From Rubrivivax sp. (GTDB lineage: Bacteria; Pseudomonadota; Gammaproteobacteria; Burkholderiales; Burkholderiaceae_C): a DNA stretch of 64,000 bases. The stretch's first letter is position 1, and each line of letters begins with the position of its first letter. The translations under genes were made by a program, and so were the position numbers. A model generated the notes under the pieces. The model worked only from the letters and a program-made list of their open reading frames with translations, had not been told where the DNA came from and ran no database searches. This document shows, one piece after another, positions 8,983 to 16,854 of this stretch. The stretch is taken from the NCBI GenBank assembly GCA_027485165.1, contig JAIXRN010000097.1, forward strand, positions 1-64,000, in the 5' to 3' direction.

Positions 8983-9952
8983 GCGGCGATTCTGCCGCCA
9001 GGTTGGCGGGGTCGAAGTTCGCGCCACACAGCACCAGGGCCAGGCGTTCGTGCGCGGCAGGCTGCACGACACCGCTCATCAGGGCGGCCAGGGGCAGCGC
9101 GGCGGCAGGCTCCACGGCCAGTCGCAGTTCACGCCACAGCAGCGCCTGTGCCGCGTGGATGGCGGCGTCCGGCACCAGGTGGGCCGCCGCGATGTGATGG
9201 TTCAGTGCCCAGGCCACGGCGCCCACGCGGCGCGCGCCCAGGGCGTCGGCAGCCACGCCGCCCACCGCCACGTCCACTGGCCGGCCGGCAGCGCGCGCGG
9301 CGTGCAGGGTGGGCGCACCCCGCGGTTCCAGCGCCTCCACGCGGCAGCGGCCCTCGCACCAGGCCGCGATGCCGCCGATCAGGCCGCCACCGCCCACGCT
9401 CACCAGCACACGGTCGGGCAGGCCGGCTTCGGCTTCGATCTCCAGCGCCAGGGTGCCGGCGCCAGCCACCACGTCGGGCTGGTCATATGCATGCATCCAC
9501 AGTGCACCGCTGGCCTGCTGGCGGGCTTCGCAGGCGGCCAGCGCCTGGGCGTAGCTGTCGCCCTGGGCCACCACATGGGCGCCCAGGGCCAGCAGGCGCG
9601 CCCGCTTGGCCGCCGGCACGCTGGCGGGCACGAACACTTCGCAGCGCAGGCCCAGCGCGGCCGCGGCGTCGGCCACCGCAATGCCGGCGTTGCCGCCTGA
9701 TGCCACCACCACCCCCGCGGCGGGCAGCTGGCCCTCCTGCTGGCACTGCAGCAGGCGGTTGAACATGCCGCGCGCCTTGAAGCTGCCGCTGCGCTGCAGG
9801 TGTTCCAGCTTCAGCCAGAGCTCGGCCACGGGCACACCCAGCGCCGCGCCCGGCAGCCGCAGCAGCGGGGTTTGCCGCACATGGCGCCGGATGCGCAGGG
9901 CCGCAGCCTGCACGGCGTCGCGGTCGGGGGGCACAGCGTCGATCAGTGTCAT
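8975..9952 (-). CDS. PLP-dependent threonine/serine dehydratase-like protein
   Basis: Fold-type II PLP enzyme of about 325 residues, similar to catabolic threonine/serine dehydratases and ammonia-lyases. The Schiff-base lysine lies in SGSFKARG. The PLP phosphate loop is the Gly-rich SVGGGGLIGGIAAW, and ASGGNAGIAVADAA corresponds to the substrate Asn/Gly loop. There is no C-terminal ACT regulatory domain, so it is unlikely to be biosynthetic IlvA. The start ATG at 9952 (MTLIDAVPP) fits relatives better than the in-frame ATG at 9985. Divergent from the flagellin gene. Exact substrate (Thr, Ser or a hydroxy-amino acid) is open. Confidence 0.8.
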   Translation of the reverse strand: MTLIDAVPPDRDAVQAAALRIRRHVRQTPLLRLPGAALGVPVAELWLKLEHLQRSGSFKARGMFNRLLQCQQEGQLPAAGVVVASGGNAGIAVADAAAALGLRCEVFVPASVPAAKRARLLALGAHVVAQGDSYAQALAACEARQQASGALWMHAYDQPDVVAGAGTLALEIEAEAGLPDRVLVSVGGGGLIGGIAAWCEGRCRVEALEPRGAPTLHAARAAGRPVDVAVGGVAADALGARRVGAVAWALNHHIAAAHLVPDAAIHAAQALLWRELRLAVEPAAALPLAALMSGVVQPAAHERLALVLCGANFDPANLAAESPHV

Positions 9953-10068
9953 GCCGCCGATGCTAGTGCGCGGTGCCAGGCGCAAGCGCCTAGCGGCCGC
10001 AGGGGCAGAACAGCCGGTCTGCGCAGCCGCTTTTCAGGCCATGGCAGAGGCAAGTTCTCGTAAAGCGC

Positions 10069-10095
10069 TAAAGCTTTGCGCTGTGGCGACGAAAA
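10069..10095 (+). promoter_or_regulatory. Probable sigma-28 (FliA) promoter of flagellin gene 1
   Basis: TAAAGCTT (10069-10076), 11 bases, GACGAAAA (10088-10095): 7 of 8 and 6 of 8 matches to TAAAGTTT-N11-GCCGATAA with exact spacing. It would give a leader of about 270 bases before the flagellin ATG at 10372. Confidence 0.6.
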
Positions 10096-10217
10096 AGGCT
10101 TCAACGTACTTCAGGTCTCGGCCTGGGGTACGGGGTCCGGACCATCACGGGTCGCGCGGCCGCCGCCAGACGGAACCAGGGGCGGTGGCATGCCGGCAGC
10201 GGGAGGCCCGGGCGAGA

Positions 10218-10255
10218 TCCGCCCCGTGCGGGGCGACATGCCCGCACGGGGCGGA
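10218..10255 (+). other. Perfect 15-bp hairpin in the flagellin leader
   Basis: TCCGCCCCGTGCGGG (10218-10232) and its exact reverse complement (10241-10255) flank an 8-base loop. No T-run follows, so it is not a canonical terminator. It lies between the predicted FliA promoter and the flagellin start, 116 bases before the ATG. Confidence 0.7.
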
Positions 10256-10371
10256 ACGGCAGACAGGCAGCACAGGGCGCAACCAGACGAATGCCCGAAG
10301 GCGAGCCTATCGAGGCCGCTGCTGCTTGTCAGGCGTACTGCCTGTGGTCACCAACCGAACGGAGTTTTTTC

Positions 10372-11241
10372 ATGCCCCAAACCATCAATACCAACCTGGT
10401 GTCTTTGAATGCGCAACGCAATCTGAGCGCCAGCCAGGCGTCGCTCTCGACGTCGATGCAGCGCCTGTCTTCGGGCTTGCGCGTCAACGGCGCCAAGGAC
10501 GACGCCGCCGGCCTGGCGATTGCCGAGCGCATGTCGGCACAAGCCCGCGGCATGAACGTCGCGATGCGCAACGCCAACGACGCGATCTCGCTGTCGCAGA
10601 CGGCTGAAGGCGCGCTGGGCAAGGTCGGCGACATCTTCCAGCGCATGCGTGAACTGGCCGTGCAGGCCAGCAACGGCACCAACAGCGAAGACGACCGCAC
10701 CAGCCTGAACGAGGAATACGTGCAGCTGGCCCAGGAAGCCACGCGTACGCTGGGCGGCACGCAGTTCAACGGCGAAAACATCCTGGCTTCGACCACGGAC
10801 TACGAGTTCCAGATCGGCGCCAACAACGACGCCGACCTGGACCGCATCTCCGTCACCGGCTTCGACTGGACCGCCAACGCCGACATCACGGCGCTGACGG
10901 GGGCGGCCGTGCTGACCGGTACCGACACGCCCACGCTGCAGATCGAAGGCACCGATGGCACCGCTGCGCAGGCCGCGATCGAGGCCATCGACACCGCGCT
11001 GGACGCCATCAACAGCCAGCGCGCGACCTTCGGTGCGGTGCAGAACCGCTTCGACAACGTGGTGGCCAACCTGATGGTGTCGTCGGAAAACCAGAGCGCT
11101 GCCCGCAGCCGCATCATGGACGCCGACTACGCTGCCGAAACGGCCAACCTGTCGCGCGCCAGCATCCTGCAGCAGGCCGGCAACGCGATGGTCGCGCAGG
11201 CCAACCAGCTGCCCCAGCAGGTGCTGGCCCTGCTGCGCTGA
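10372..11241 (+). CDS. fliC: Flagellin 1
   Basis: Filament subunit exported by the flagellar type III apparatus and polymerised under the FliD cap; 289 residues. The N-terminal D0/D1 region (MPQTINTNLVSLNAQRNL, then LSTSMQRLSSGLRVN) and the C-terminal D1/D0 region (ATFGAVQNRFDNVVANL, ending QANQLPQQVLALLR) are canonical. The central part is short (about 180-215), so the large variable D2/D3 domains are essentially absent. ATG at 10372 is preceded by ACGGAG; the longer open frame upstream is ignored. A strong terminator follows at 11288. It is a close paralogue of the next gene. Confidence 0.97.
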   Translation: MPQTINTNLVSLNAQRNLSASQASLSTSMQRLSSGLRVNGAKDDAAGLAIAERMSAQARGMNVAMRNANDAISLSQTAEGALGKVGDIFQRMRELAVQASNGTNSEDDRTSLNEEYVQLAQEATRTLGGTQFNGENILASTTDYEFQIGANNDADLDRISVTGFDWTANADITALTGAAVLTGTDTPTLQIEGTDGTAAQAAIEAIDTALDAINSQRATFGAVQNRFDNVVANLMVSSENQSAARSRIMDADYAAETANLSRASILQQAGNAMVAQANQLPQQVLALLR

Positions 11242-11287
11242 ACCCGCGCGAAGGCAAGCGCTGCAGCCCCGGCTGCAGCAGGAACAG

Positions 11288-11315
11288 GGCCTGCCGGCGA
11301 CGGCAGGCCCTTTTT
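11288..11315 (+). terminator. Rho-independent terminator after flagellin 1
   Basis: A 9-bp perfect stem GGCCTGCCG (11288-11296) / CGGCAGGCC (11301-11309), 4-base loop, then CTTTTT. It separates the two flagellin genes into different transcription units. Confidence 0.9.
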
Positions 11316-11495
11316 GCTTGCCGCAGGCCAGGGGCGCGAACTGGGCGGTTTTGATGTGGTTTATCGGGCCAATGCCGCACGGCGAGCGGCCGTAATCTCC
11401 ATTTCAGCGTTTCGGTACCCAGTCGGTTCGAACCGCCGACCAGAACCGACCGCCGTCCCAGTTGGGACACCGCCCTCAGGACTAGGAGATCCGCC

Positions 11496-12371
11496 GTGCC
11501 CCAGACCATCAACACGAACCTGGTTTCGCTCAATGCCCAGCGCAATCTGGCCACTAGCCAGAATTCGCTGTCCACGTCGATGCAGCGCCTGTCATCGGGC
11601 CTGCGCGTCAACAGCGCCAAGGACGACGCCGCCGGCCTGGCCATTGCCGAACGCATGAACACCCAGGCCCGCGGCATGAACGTCGCGATGCGCAATGCCA
11701 ACGACGGCATCTCGATGGCGCAGGTCGGCGAAGGCGCACTGGGCAAGGTGGGCGACATCTTCCAGCGCATGCGTGAACTGGCCGTGCAAGCCAGCAACGG
11801 CACCAACAGCGAAGCCGACCGCACCAGCCTGAACCAAGAATACGTGCAGCTGGCGCAGGAAGCCACGCGTACGCTGGGCGGCACGCAGTTCAACGGCGCC
11901 AACATCCTGGCCTCGACCACGGCGTACGAATTCCAGATCGGCGCCAACAACGACGCCGCGCTGGACCGCATCACCGTCGATGCCTTCGACTGGACCGCCA
12001 GTGGCGACATCACCGGTCTACTGGGCGCGGCCGTACTGACCGGCACCGGCGGCGTGCCGCCGCAGGAAATCGCCGGCACTGACGGCCTGAACGCCCAGGC
12101 TGCGATCGGTCTCATCGACACCGCCATCAACGCCGTCAACAGCCAGCGCGCCACCTTCGGCGCGGTGCAGAACCGCTTCGACAACGTCATCGCCAACCTG
12201 ATGGTGGCGTCGGAAAACCAGAGCGCCGCCCGCAGCCGCATCATGGACGCCGACTACGCTGCCGAGACCGCCAACCTGTCGCGTGCGCAGATCCTGCAGC
12301 AGGCCGGCAACGCGATGGTGGCGCAGGCCAATCAGCTGCCCCAGCAGGTCTTGTCGCTCTTGCAGCGCTGA
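11496..12371 (+). CDS. fliC: Flagellin 2
   Basis: Second filament subunit, 291 residues, nearly identical to flagellin 1 in both conserved ends and differing mostly in the short central segment (about residues 165-215). It starts with GTG at 11496, 7 bases after AGGAG (11484-11488), unlike the ATG of its paralogue. No good FliA-type promoter is visible in the 180 bases between the terminator and this start, so its promoter may be weaker or different. Arisen by tandem duplication; the two may be used at different ratios in the filament. Confidence 0.96.
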   Translation: MPQTINTNLVSLNAQRNLATSQNSLSTSMQRLSSGLRVNSAKDDAAGLAIAERMNTQARGMNVAMRNANDGISMAQVGEGALGKVGDIFQRMRELAVQASNGTNSEADRTSLNQEYVQLAQEATRTLGGTQFNGANILASTTAYEFQIGANNDAALDRITVDAFDWTASGDITGLLGAAVLTGTGGVPPQEIAGTDGLNAQAAIGLIDTAINAVNSQRATFGAVQNRFDNVIANLMVASENQSAARSRIMDADYAAETANLSRAQILQQAGNAMVAQANQLPQQVLSLLQR

Positions 12372-12429
12372 CCGGAAGATACACATCTCGCGGAGGCTGA
12401 CGCTCAAGTCCCGCCACAGCCAGCCGAAG

Positions 12430-12473
12430 AAGGGTCCAAGTGGGTGGTTCCGGCCGCTCGATGGGCCCTTTTT
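12430..12473 (+). terminator. Probable terminator after flagellin 2
   Basis: AAGGGTCC (12430-12437) pairs with GGGCCCTT (12463-12470) with one G-T pair, across a long 25-base loop, and is followed by a T-run (12469-12473). Confidence 0.55.
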
Positions 12474-12570
12474 GCATTGTCTGGGGGCCCGGCAACGTCG
12501 TCGTTTCATCCGCCATCTCATCGGCCAGGCGCGCGCAGCGCGGCGCTGGCACACCAGGGAGCACCTGACC

Positions 12571-14019
12571 ATGGCCACCATCACATCGCTCGGCATCGGC
12601 AGCGGTCTGGACATCAACAGCATCGTCACCCAGCTCGTCGCACTGGAACGCCGGCCGCTGGACCAGATGCGCAGCGAAGCCACGCGGCTGCAGACGCAGG
12701 TGTCTTCCTACGGCCAGCTGAAAAGCCTGTTCAGCGGCCTGCAAGACGCCAGCAACGCGCTGACGGCCGCGCCGCTATGGCAGCGTTCGCTGGCCAGCAG
12801 CAGCGACGAATCCGCGGTGCTGGCCACGGGCGGTGCTAACGCGACGGCCGGCAATTACAGCGTTTCGGTGCAAAAGCTGGCGCAGAGCCAGACCCTGGTG
12901 TCGGGCAGCCCGCTCGGCGCAGCCGACAGCCTGGCTGGCGGCGGCACGCTGACTCTGCAGCTGGGCAGCTGGCAAGGCAGCCCGGCAGCCTTCACGGCCA
13001 AGGACGGCAGCTCGCCGGTGGCCGTGACCATCAGCGACACCGACACCCTGGCCGAGGCCCGAGACAAGATCAACGCCGCCAGTGCCGGCGTCACCGCCAC
13101 CCTGGTGACCGACAGCACCGGCACGCGCCTGAGCCTGCGGTCCACCAGCACGGGCGCGGAAAACGGCTTTCGTGTCCAGGTCAGCGACAACGACGGCGAC
13201 GTTGGCGACAACGCCGGCCTGTCGCGCCTGGCTTTCGACCCGCCGGCCGGCACCGCCGGCCTGACCAGCAAGCTGGCAGCCCGGAATGCAGAACTGACGG
13301 TGAACGGCATCCCGATCGAATCGGCCAGCAACGAGGTCACCGATGTCATCGAAGGGCTGACCCTGCGCCTGCGCAAGGAGACCGGGACCGATGAAGTCAA
13401 CATCGGCCTGGCCAGCGACCGCGCCAGCGTCGAAACCGCCATCAAAGGCTTTGTCGAGGCCTACAACGCGCTGGCCAAGTTCATCGGCACCCAGACCCGC
13501 TACGACGAGGCCAGCCAGCAGGCCGGCACGCTGCAGGGCGACAGCGCGGTGACCGCCGTGCAGGCGCGGCTGCGTGCGGTGCTGACCATGCCTTCGGCGG
13601 CTGCAGCGGCCTTCCCGCGCATCTCGGACGTGGGGCTGCAGGCGCAGCGCGACGGCACGCTGAAGATCGACCAGGACAAGCTCAACAGCGCGCTGGACAA
13701 GCTGCCTGAACTGAAGGCGGCCTTCAGCAACAGCAGCGCCGACGACCCGGCGCAGCAGGGCTTCATGCGCCGCTTCTCGGTGCTGGCGTCGCAGCTGCTG
13801 GACATCGACGGGTCGCTGAGCACGCGCACCGAAGGTCTGCAGAAAGCCATCAGCAAGAACAGCGACAGCCAGGCCCGGCTGGAAAGCCGCGTCTCACGCT
13901 TCCAGGAACGCCTGGTGGCGCAATACACGGCGATGGACAGCAACTTGTCGCGCCTGAACGCGCTGAGCTCGTACGTGAACCAGCAGTTCAACCCCGGCAA
14001 CAGCACCAACCAGCGTTAG
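12571..14019 (+). CDS. fliD: Flagellar filament cap protein FliD
   Basis: Hook-associated protein 2, the cap under which flagellin subunits fold at the filament tip; 482 residues. The N-terminus (ATITSLGIGSGLDINSIVTQLVALER) is the FliD signature, and the C-terminal heptad-rich part (QARLESRVSRFQERLVAQY...SYVNQQF) forms the conserved coiled coil. The chosen ATG at 12571 follows an AGGGA-type site; the open frame extends much further 5' but only through the flagellin gene and terminator. It heads a run fliD-fliS-fliT-ycgR-like on the same strand. Confidence 0.96.
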   Translation: MATITSLGIGSGLDINSIVTQLVALERRPLDQMRSEATRLQTQVSSYGQLKSLFSGLQDASNALTAAPLWQRSLASSSDESAVLATGGANATAGNYSVSVQKLAQSQTLVSGSPLGAADSLAGGGTLTLQLGSWQGSPAAFTAKDGSSPVAVTISDTDTLAEARDKINAASAGVTATLVTDSTGTRLSLRSTSTGAENGFRVQVSDNDGDVGDNAGLSRLAFDPPAGTAGLTSKLAARNAELTVNGIPIESASNEVTDVIEGLTLRLRKETGTDEVNIGLASDRASVETAIKGFVEAYNALAKFIGTQTRYDEASQQAGTLQGDSAVTAVQARLRAVLTMPSAAAAAFPRISDVGLQAQRDGTLKIDQDKLNSALDKLPELKAAFSNSSADDPAQQGFMRRFSVLASQLLDIDGSLSTRTEGLQKAISKNSDSQARLESRVSRFQERLVAQYTAMDSNLSRLNALSSYVNQQFNPGNSTNQR

Positions 14020-14075
14020 GCATTCACGCCTGGCGCGCTGGCCGAACAGAGGGGTTTTCCAGCGGCCGCAGCAGC

Positions 14076-14103
14076 TCAAGTCGCGCAGGCCGGGGGCCGA
14101 TAA
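14076..14103 (+). promoter_or_regulatory. Sigma-28 (FliA) promoter before fliS
   Basis: TCAAG (14076-14080) and a perfect GCCGATAA (14096-14103), with one base more between the two than in the FliA consensus. The fliS ATG is 33 bases downstream. It would let fliS-fliT-ycgR be expressed independently of fliD. Confidence 0.6.
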
Positions 14104-14136
14104 ACAAGCATCGCAGCCTGACCCTTCAAGCCCCCG

Positions 14137-14586
14137 ATGTACGCCAGCCCCCCCATGGCCAGACCCTTCTCCCAACGCCGATTGACGGCCGGGCTTTACC
14201 AGCAGGTGGGGGTTGAATCCCAGCTGGCTGGCGCTTCCCCGCACGCCCTGGTGGCGATGCTGTTCGACGGCTTCGTCGAGTCCCTGGCCCAGGCCCGCGG
14301 GGCCATCCGCCAGGGCGACGCCGCCGCCAAGGGGCAAGCCATCGGCCGCGCCGTGCGCATCCTGGAAGAAGGCCTGCGCGCCGGTCTGGACGTGCGCGCC
14401 GGCGGCACCCTGGCGCAGGACCTGGACGATCTGTACAGCTACATCGCCCAGCGCCTGACGCTGGCCAATCTGCACAGCGACGAAGCCGCGCTGGCCGAAT
14501 GCCTGCGCCTGGTGCAGCCGCTGCGCGAAGCCTGGACGTCCATCGGCCCGGCCACCAGCGCCGCTGCCACCAGCCGCCCCCGCTGA
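14137..14586 (+). CDS. fliS: Flagellin export chaperone FliS
   Basis: Cytoplasmic helical chaperone that binds the flagellin C-terminus before export; 149 residues. Conserved features are LYQQVGVESQ near the N-terminus, SPHALVAMLFDGFVESLAQARGAI, the helix RAVRILEEGLRAGLDVR, and LDDLYSYIAQRL. The ATG at 14137 (MYASPP) matches the usual Met-Tyr start; an ATG at 14158 is possible. The C-terminal 15 residues are Ala/Ser-rich. fliT follows 64 bases later. Confidence 0.95.
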   Translation: MYASPPMARPFSQRRLTAGLYQQVGVESQLAGASPHALVAMLFDGFVESLAQARGAIRQGDAAAKGQAIGRAVRILEEGLRAGLDVRAGGTLAQDLDDLYSYIAQRLTLANLHSDEAALAECLRLVQPLREAWTSIGPATSAAATSRPR

Positions 14587-14650
14587 GCCCATGCCGCGCC
14601 ACCCACGGCCCCAGCCCCGAACCCGCCCGCAATCCCAGCCCCGACTGCCG

Positions 14651-14995
14651 ATGGACCCGCAACTGCTCAGCTACTACGAAGCCATCGAACGCGCCAGCGC
14701 CGAGATGCTGGCCGCCGCCCGCGCTGGCCAATGGGACGAGGTCGTGCGTCTGGAAGGCGCCTGCGTGCTGCTCATCAGCCAGCTGAAGACCGAGGCCCTG
14801 CGGCGCGACGGCGACGACATCAGGCCCGCCGAACCGCGCCTGCCGCGCAGCGCCGACCAGGAAGAAGCCGCGCGCGTGAAGTCACGCATCATGCAGCGCA
14901 TCCTGGTCAACGACGCCGAGATCCGCCAGCTCGCCGAACCCTGGCTGCAGGACCTGGACGACACCCTGGCCGGCCGGCGCCACGTCGTGCACTGA
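14651..14995 (+). CDS. fliT: Flagellar chaperone FliT
   Basis: Small helical protein (114 residues) that in enterobacteria chaperones FliD and modulates FlhD4C2. LSYYEAIERASAEMLAAARAGQWDEVVRLE is the recognisable FliT N-terminal helix pair, and the C-terminal INDAEIR-like segment (VNDAEIRQLAEPWLQDLD) is conserved. The ATG at 14651 (MDPQLLSYYE) is preferred to an upstream in-frame start whose extra 20 residues are Pro/Arg-rich. Position after fliS supports the call. Confidence 0.88.
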   Translation: MDPQLLSYYEAIERASAEMLAAARAGQWDEVVRLEGACVLLISQLKTEALRRDGDDIRPAEPRLPRSADQEEAARVKSRIMQRILVNDAEIRQLAEPWLQDLDDTLAGRRHVVH

Positions 14996-15012
14996 AGGCG
15001 GCAGGTCGAGCC

Positions 15013-15774
15013 ATGTTCCAAGACACCCGGCCCGCCGACATCGACGCTGCAGGCGGCAGCGACCCCTACGCTGAGTTCCGCGTCACCCAGACGACCGAAC
15101 GCCTGGCCCTGCTGCGGCAGCTGCGCGACGGCAACACGCCCGTGATCCTGAACGCGCCAGACGGCACGTCGCTCACCACCGCGCTGTGGGCGCTGGACGA
15201 CGTGCGCAGCCGCCTGAGCTTCAGCGCCGACGCCAGCCACCCGCAGCTGCCAGGCCTGGTCGACGCCGACGAGGTGGTGGCCGTGGCCTACCTGGAAAGC
15301 GTCAAGCTGCAGTTCGACCTGCCTGGCCTGGTGCTGGTGCGCAGCTTCAACGCCTGCACGCTGCAGGCCACGATGCCGCGCGACATCTACCGCTTCCAGC
15401 GCCGCAACGCCTACCGCGTGCGCACGCCGGAACGCAACGCGCCCACCGCCCGCTTTCGCCACCCGTCGATGCCCGAGATGGTGCTGGCACTGCGGGTACT
15501 GGACGTCAGCGTTGGTGGCTGCGCGCTGTGGCTTCCGCACGACGTGCCGACGCTGCAGGCCGGCACCCGGCTGGCCGAAGTGCAGGTGGAACTGGACGAT
15601 CTGACGCGCTTTGCCGCCGCGCTGACGCTGCAGCATGTCACCGTGCTGCAGACCGGCGACCGTGGCGTGCGTCTGGGCTGTGCCTGGCAGCCGCTGAGCG
15701 GCGGTGCCGAACGCCAGCTGCAGCGCTGGATCGACCAGGCGCAAAAGCGCCGTCGCCTGCTGTCGCTAGGGTGA
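15013..15774 (+). CDS. YcgR-like PilZ flagellar brake protein
   Basis: Predicted c-di-GMP receptor of 253 residues that would slow the motor. The N-terminal half (about 20-120) resembles the YcgR domain (FRVTQTTERLALLRQLRDGN...). The C-terminal half is a PilZ domain with the ligand-binding RRNAYR (RxxxR) and DVSVGG (D/NxSxxG) motifs. It starts 17 bases after fliT, consistent with one transcript. The many GGDEF/EAL proteins of the window could supply its signal. Confidence 0.88.
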   Translation: MFQDTRPADIDAAGGSDPYAEFRVTQTTERLALLRQLRDGNTPVILNAPDGTSLTTALWALDDVRSRLSFSADASHPQLPGLVDADEVVAVAYLESVKLQFDLPGLVLVRSFNACTLQATMPRDIYRFQRRNAYRVRTPERNAPTARFRHPSMPEMVLALRVLDVSVGGCALWLPHDVPTLQAGTRLAEVQVELDDLTRFAAALTLQHVTVLQTGDRGVRLGCAWQPLSGGAERQLQRWIDQAQKRRRLLSLG

Positions 15775-15829
15775 GCCCGCTGCCCAGCCGTCTGCCGCCA
15801 GCCGAACAACACCCAGGCCACGCCTTGCC

Positions 15830-16270
15830 ATGAACCCGCCGCCAACGCCCGCCCGTGGCGCCCTGCTGGCGCGCGGCTTCACCCTGGTCGAACTGGCCGT
15901 CGTCTGCGCGCTGGCCGGCGTCCTGGCAGCGCTGGCCTGGCCCAACCTGCAGCCGCAGCTGGCACGCGCCGGCCGGGCCGACGCCGTGCAGGCGCTGACC
16001 CAGGTGCAGCAGGCCCAGGCCCGGCATCACGCCCTGCACGGCCTGTACGCACACGACTTGCGTGCCCTGGGTGCGCCGGGCACGGGCAGCAGCCCGCAAG
16101 GCCTGTACAGCCTGGTGCTGGACGAAGCTGGTGGCGACAGCTACCACGCCAGCGCCGTCGCCCGCCCCGGCAGCCCCCAGGCCGGTGACCGCGACTGTGC
16201 CCGCCTGACGCTGGCCGTGCAGCGGGGCTTTGCCACCCTGGGCCCCAGCGTGCGCTGCTGGCAGCCCTGA
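15830..16270 (+). CDS. Type IV pilin-like prepilin
   Basis: Prepilin of 146 residues with the leader-peptidase motif ARGFTLVELAVVCALAGVLA: cleavage after Gly, Phe at +1, Glu at +5, then one hydrophobic helix. The rest resembles PilE-like minor pilins and type II secretion pseudopilins, with a C-terminal Cys pair (DRDC, VRCW) as in the D-loop of pilins. The next gene also encodes a prepilin; no assembly ATPase, platform or secretin gene is nearby, so the machinery must be elsewhere. The leader before the cleavage site is unusually long, about 16 residues. Confidence 0.85.
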   Translation: MNPPPTPARGALLARGFTLVELAVVCALAGVLAALAWPNLQPQLARAGRADAVQALTQVQQAQARHHALHGLYAHDLRALGAPGTGSSPQGLYSLVLDEAGGDSYHASAVARPGSPQAGDRDCARLTLAVQRGFATLGPSVRCWQP

Positions 16271-16284
16271 TACCCGAACCCGCC

Positions 16285-16854
16285 ATGCCCACCCCACCCG
16301 CTGCGCATGGCGGCCCGAGCCCGACCACCCAGCGCGGGCTGACGCTGCTGGAAGTGCTGGCCGCCCTGGCTGTGCTGGCGGTGCTGGCTGCGATGGCGCT
16401 GCCTTCGCTGGGCGCGGCGGCCCAACGCGGGCAGCTGGCCGCCGCCGCCGAAGGCCTGGCGGCCGACCTGGCCGAGGCCAGGCTGGAAGCTGCACGCAGC
16501 GGCCAGACGCTGTATGTGCAGTCGCAGGGCAGCATCGGCCAGGCCAGCGGTTGGTGCTGGAGCGTCGCCACCCAGCCAGGATGCGACTGCCAGGCCAGCG
16601 CTGCCCCGGCCTGCCGGCTGAAGGCGGTGCGCGCGCACGACCACCCAGGCATCGTGCTGCTGCAGCCGCTGCGGGCGCAACTGGCACCGCAAGGCGCGGC
16701 ACAGGGCACGGCGCAAGGCGGCGTGCAGGCCACCGAACTGCAGTCGCGCCAGGGCGACCGCCTGCGCGTGGAACTGGCCGCACTGGGGCGCAGCCGGGTG
16801 TGCGCGCCGGCCGCTTCGGCAGCCGGGCTGCACGGACGCTTTGCGGCATGCTGA
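16285..16854 (+). CDS. GspH/FimT-like prepilin
   Basis: Prepilin of 189 residues with motif QRGLTLLEVLAALAVLAVLA (Gly before the cleavage site, Glu at +5). The following SLGAAAQRGQLAAAAEGLAADLAEARLEAARSGQ is typical of GspH/FimT minor pseudopilins. Four Cys in the middle (WCW, GCDC, AC) and one at each end of the C-terminal part could form disulphides in the periplasm. It starts 14 bases after the previous prepilin gene and its stop overlaps the next start (ATGCTGA at 16848). Confidence 0.85.
   Translation: MPTPPAAHGGPSPTTQRGLTLLEVLAALAVLAVLAAMALPSLGAAAQRGQLAAAAEGLAADLAEARLEAARSGQTLYVQSQGSIGQASGWCWSVATQPGCDCQASAAPACRLKAVRAHDHPGIVLLQPLRAQLAPQGAAQGTAQGGVQATELQSRQGDRLRVELAALGRSRVCAPAASAAGLHGRFAAC

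Noticed and set aside
11316-11495. Sigma-28 promoter before flagellin 2
   Set aside because: GCCGACCA and GCCGTAAT occur but neither has a TAAAG-like box at the right distance.
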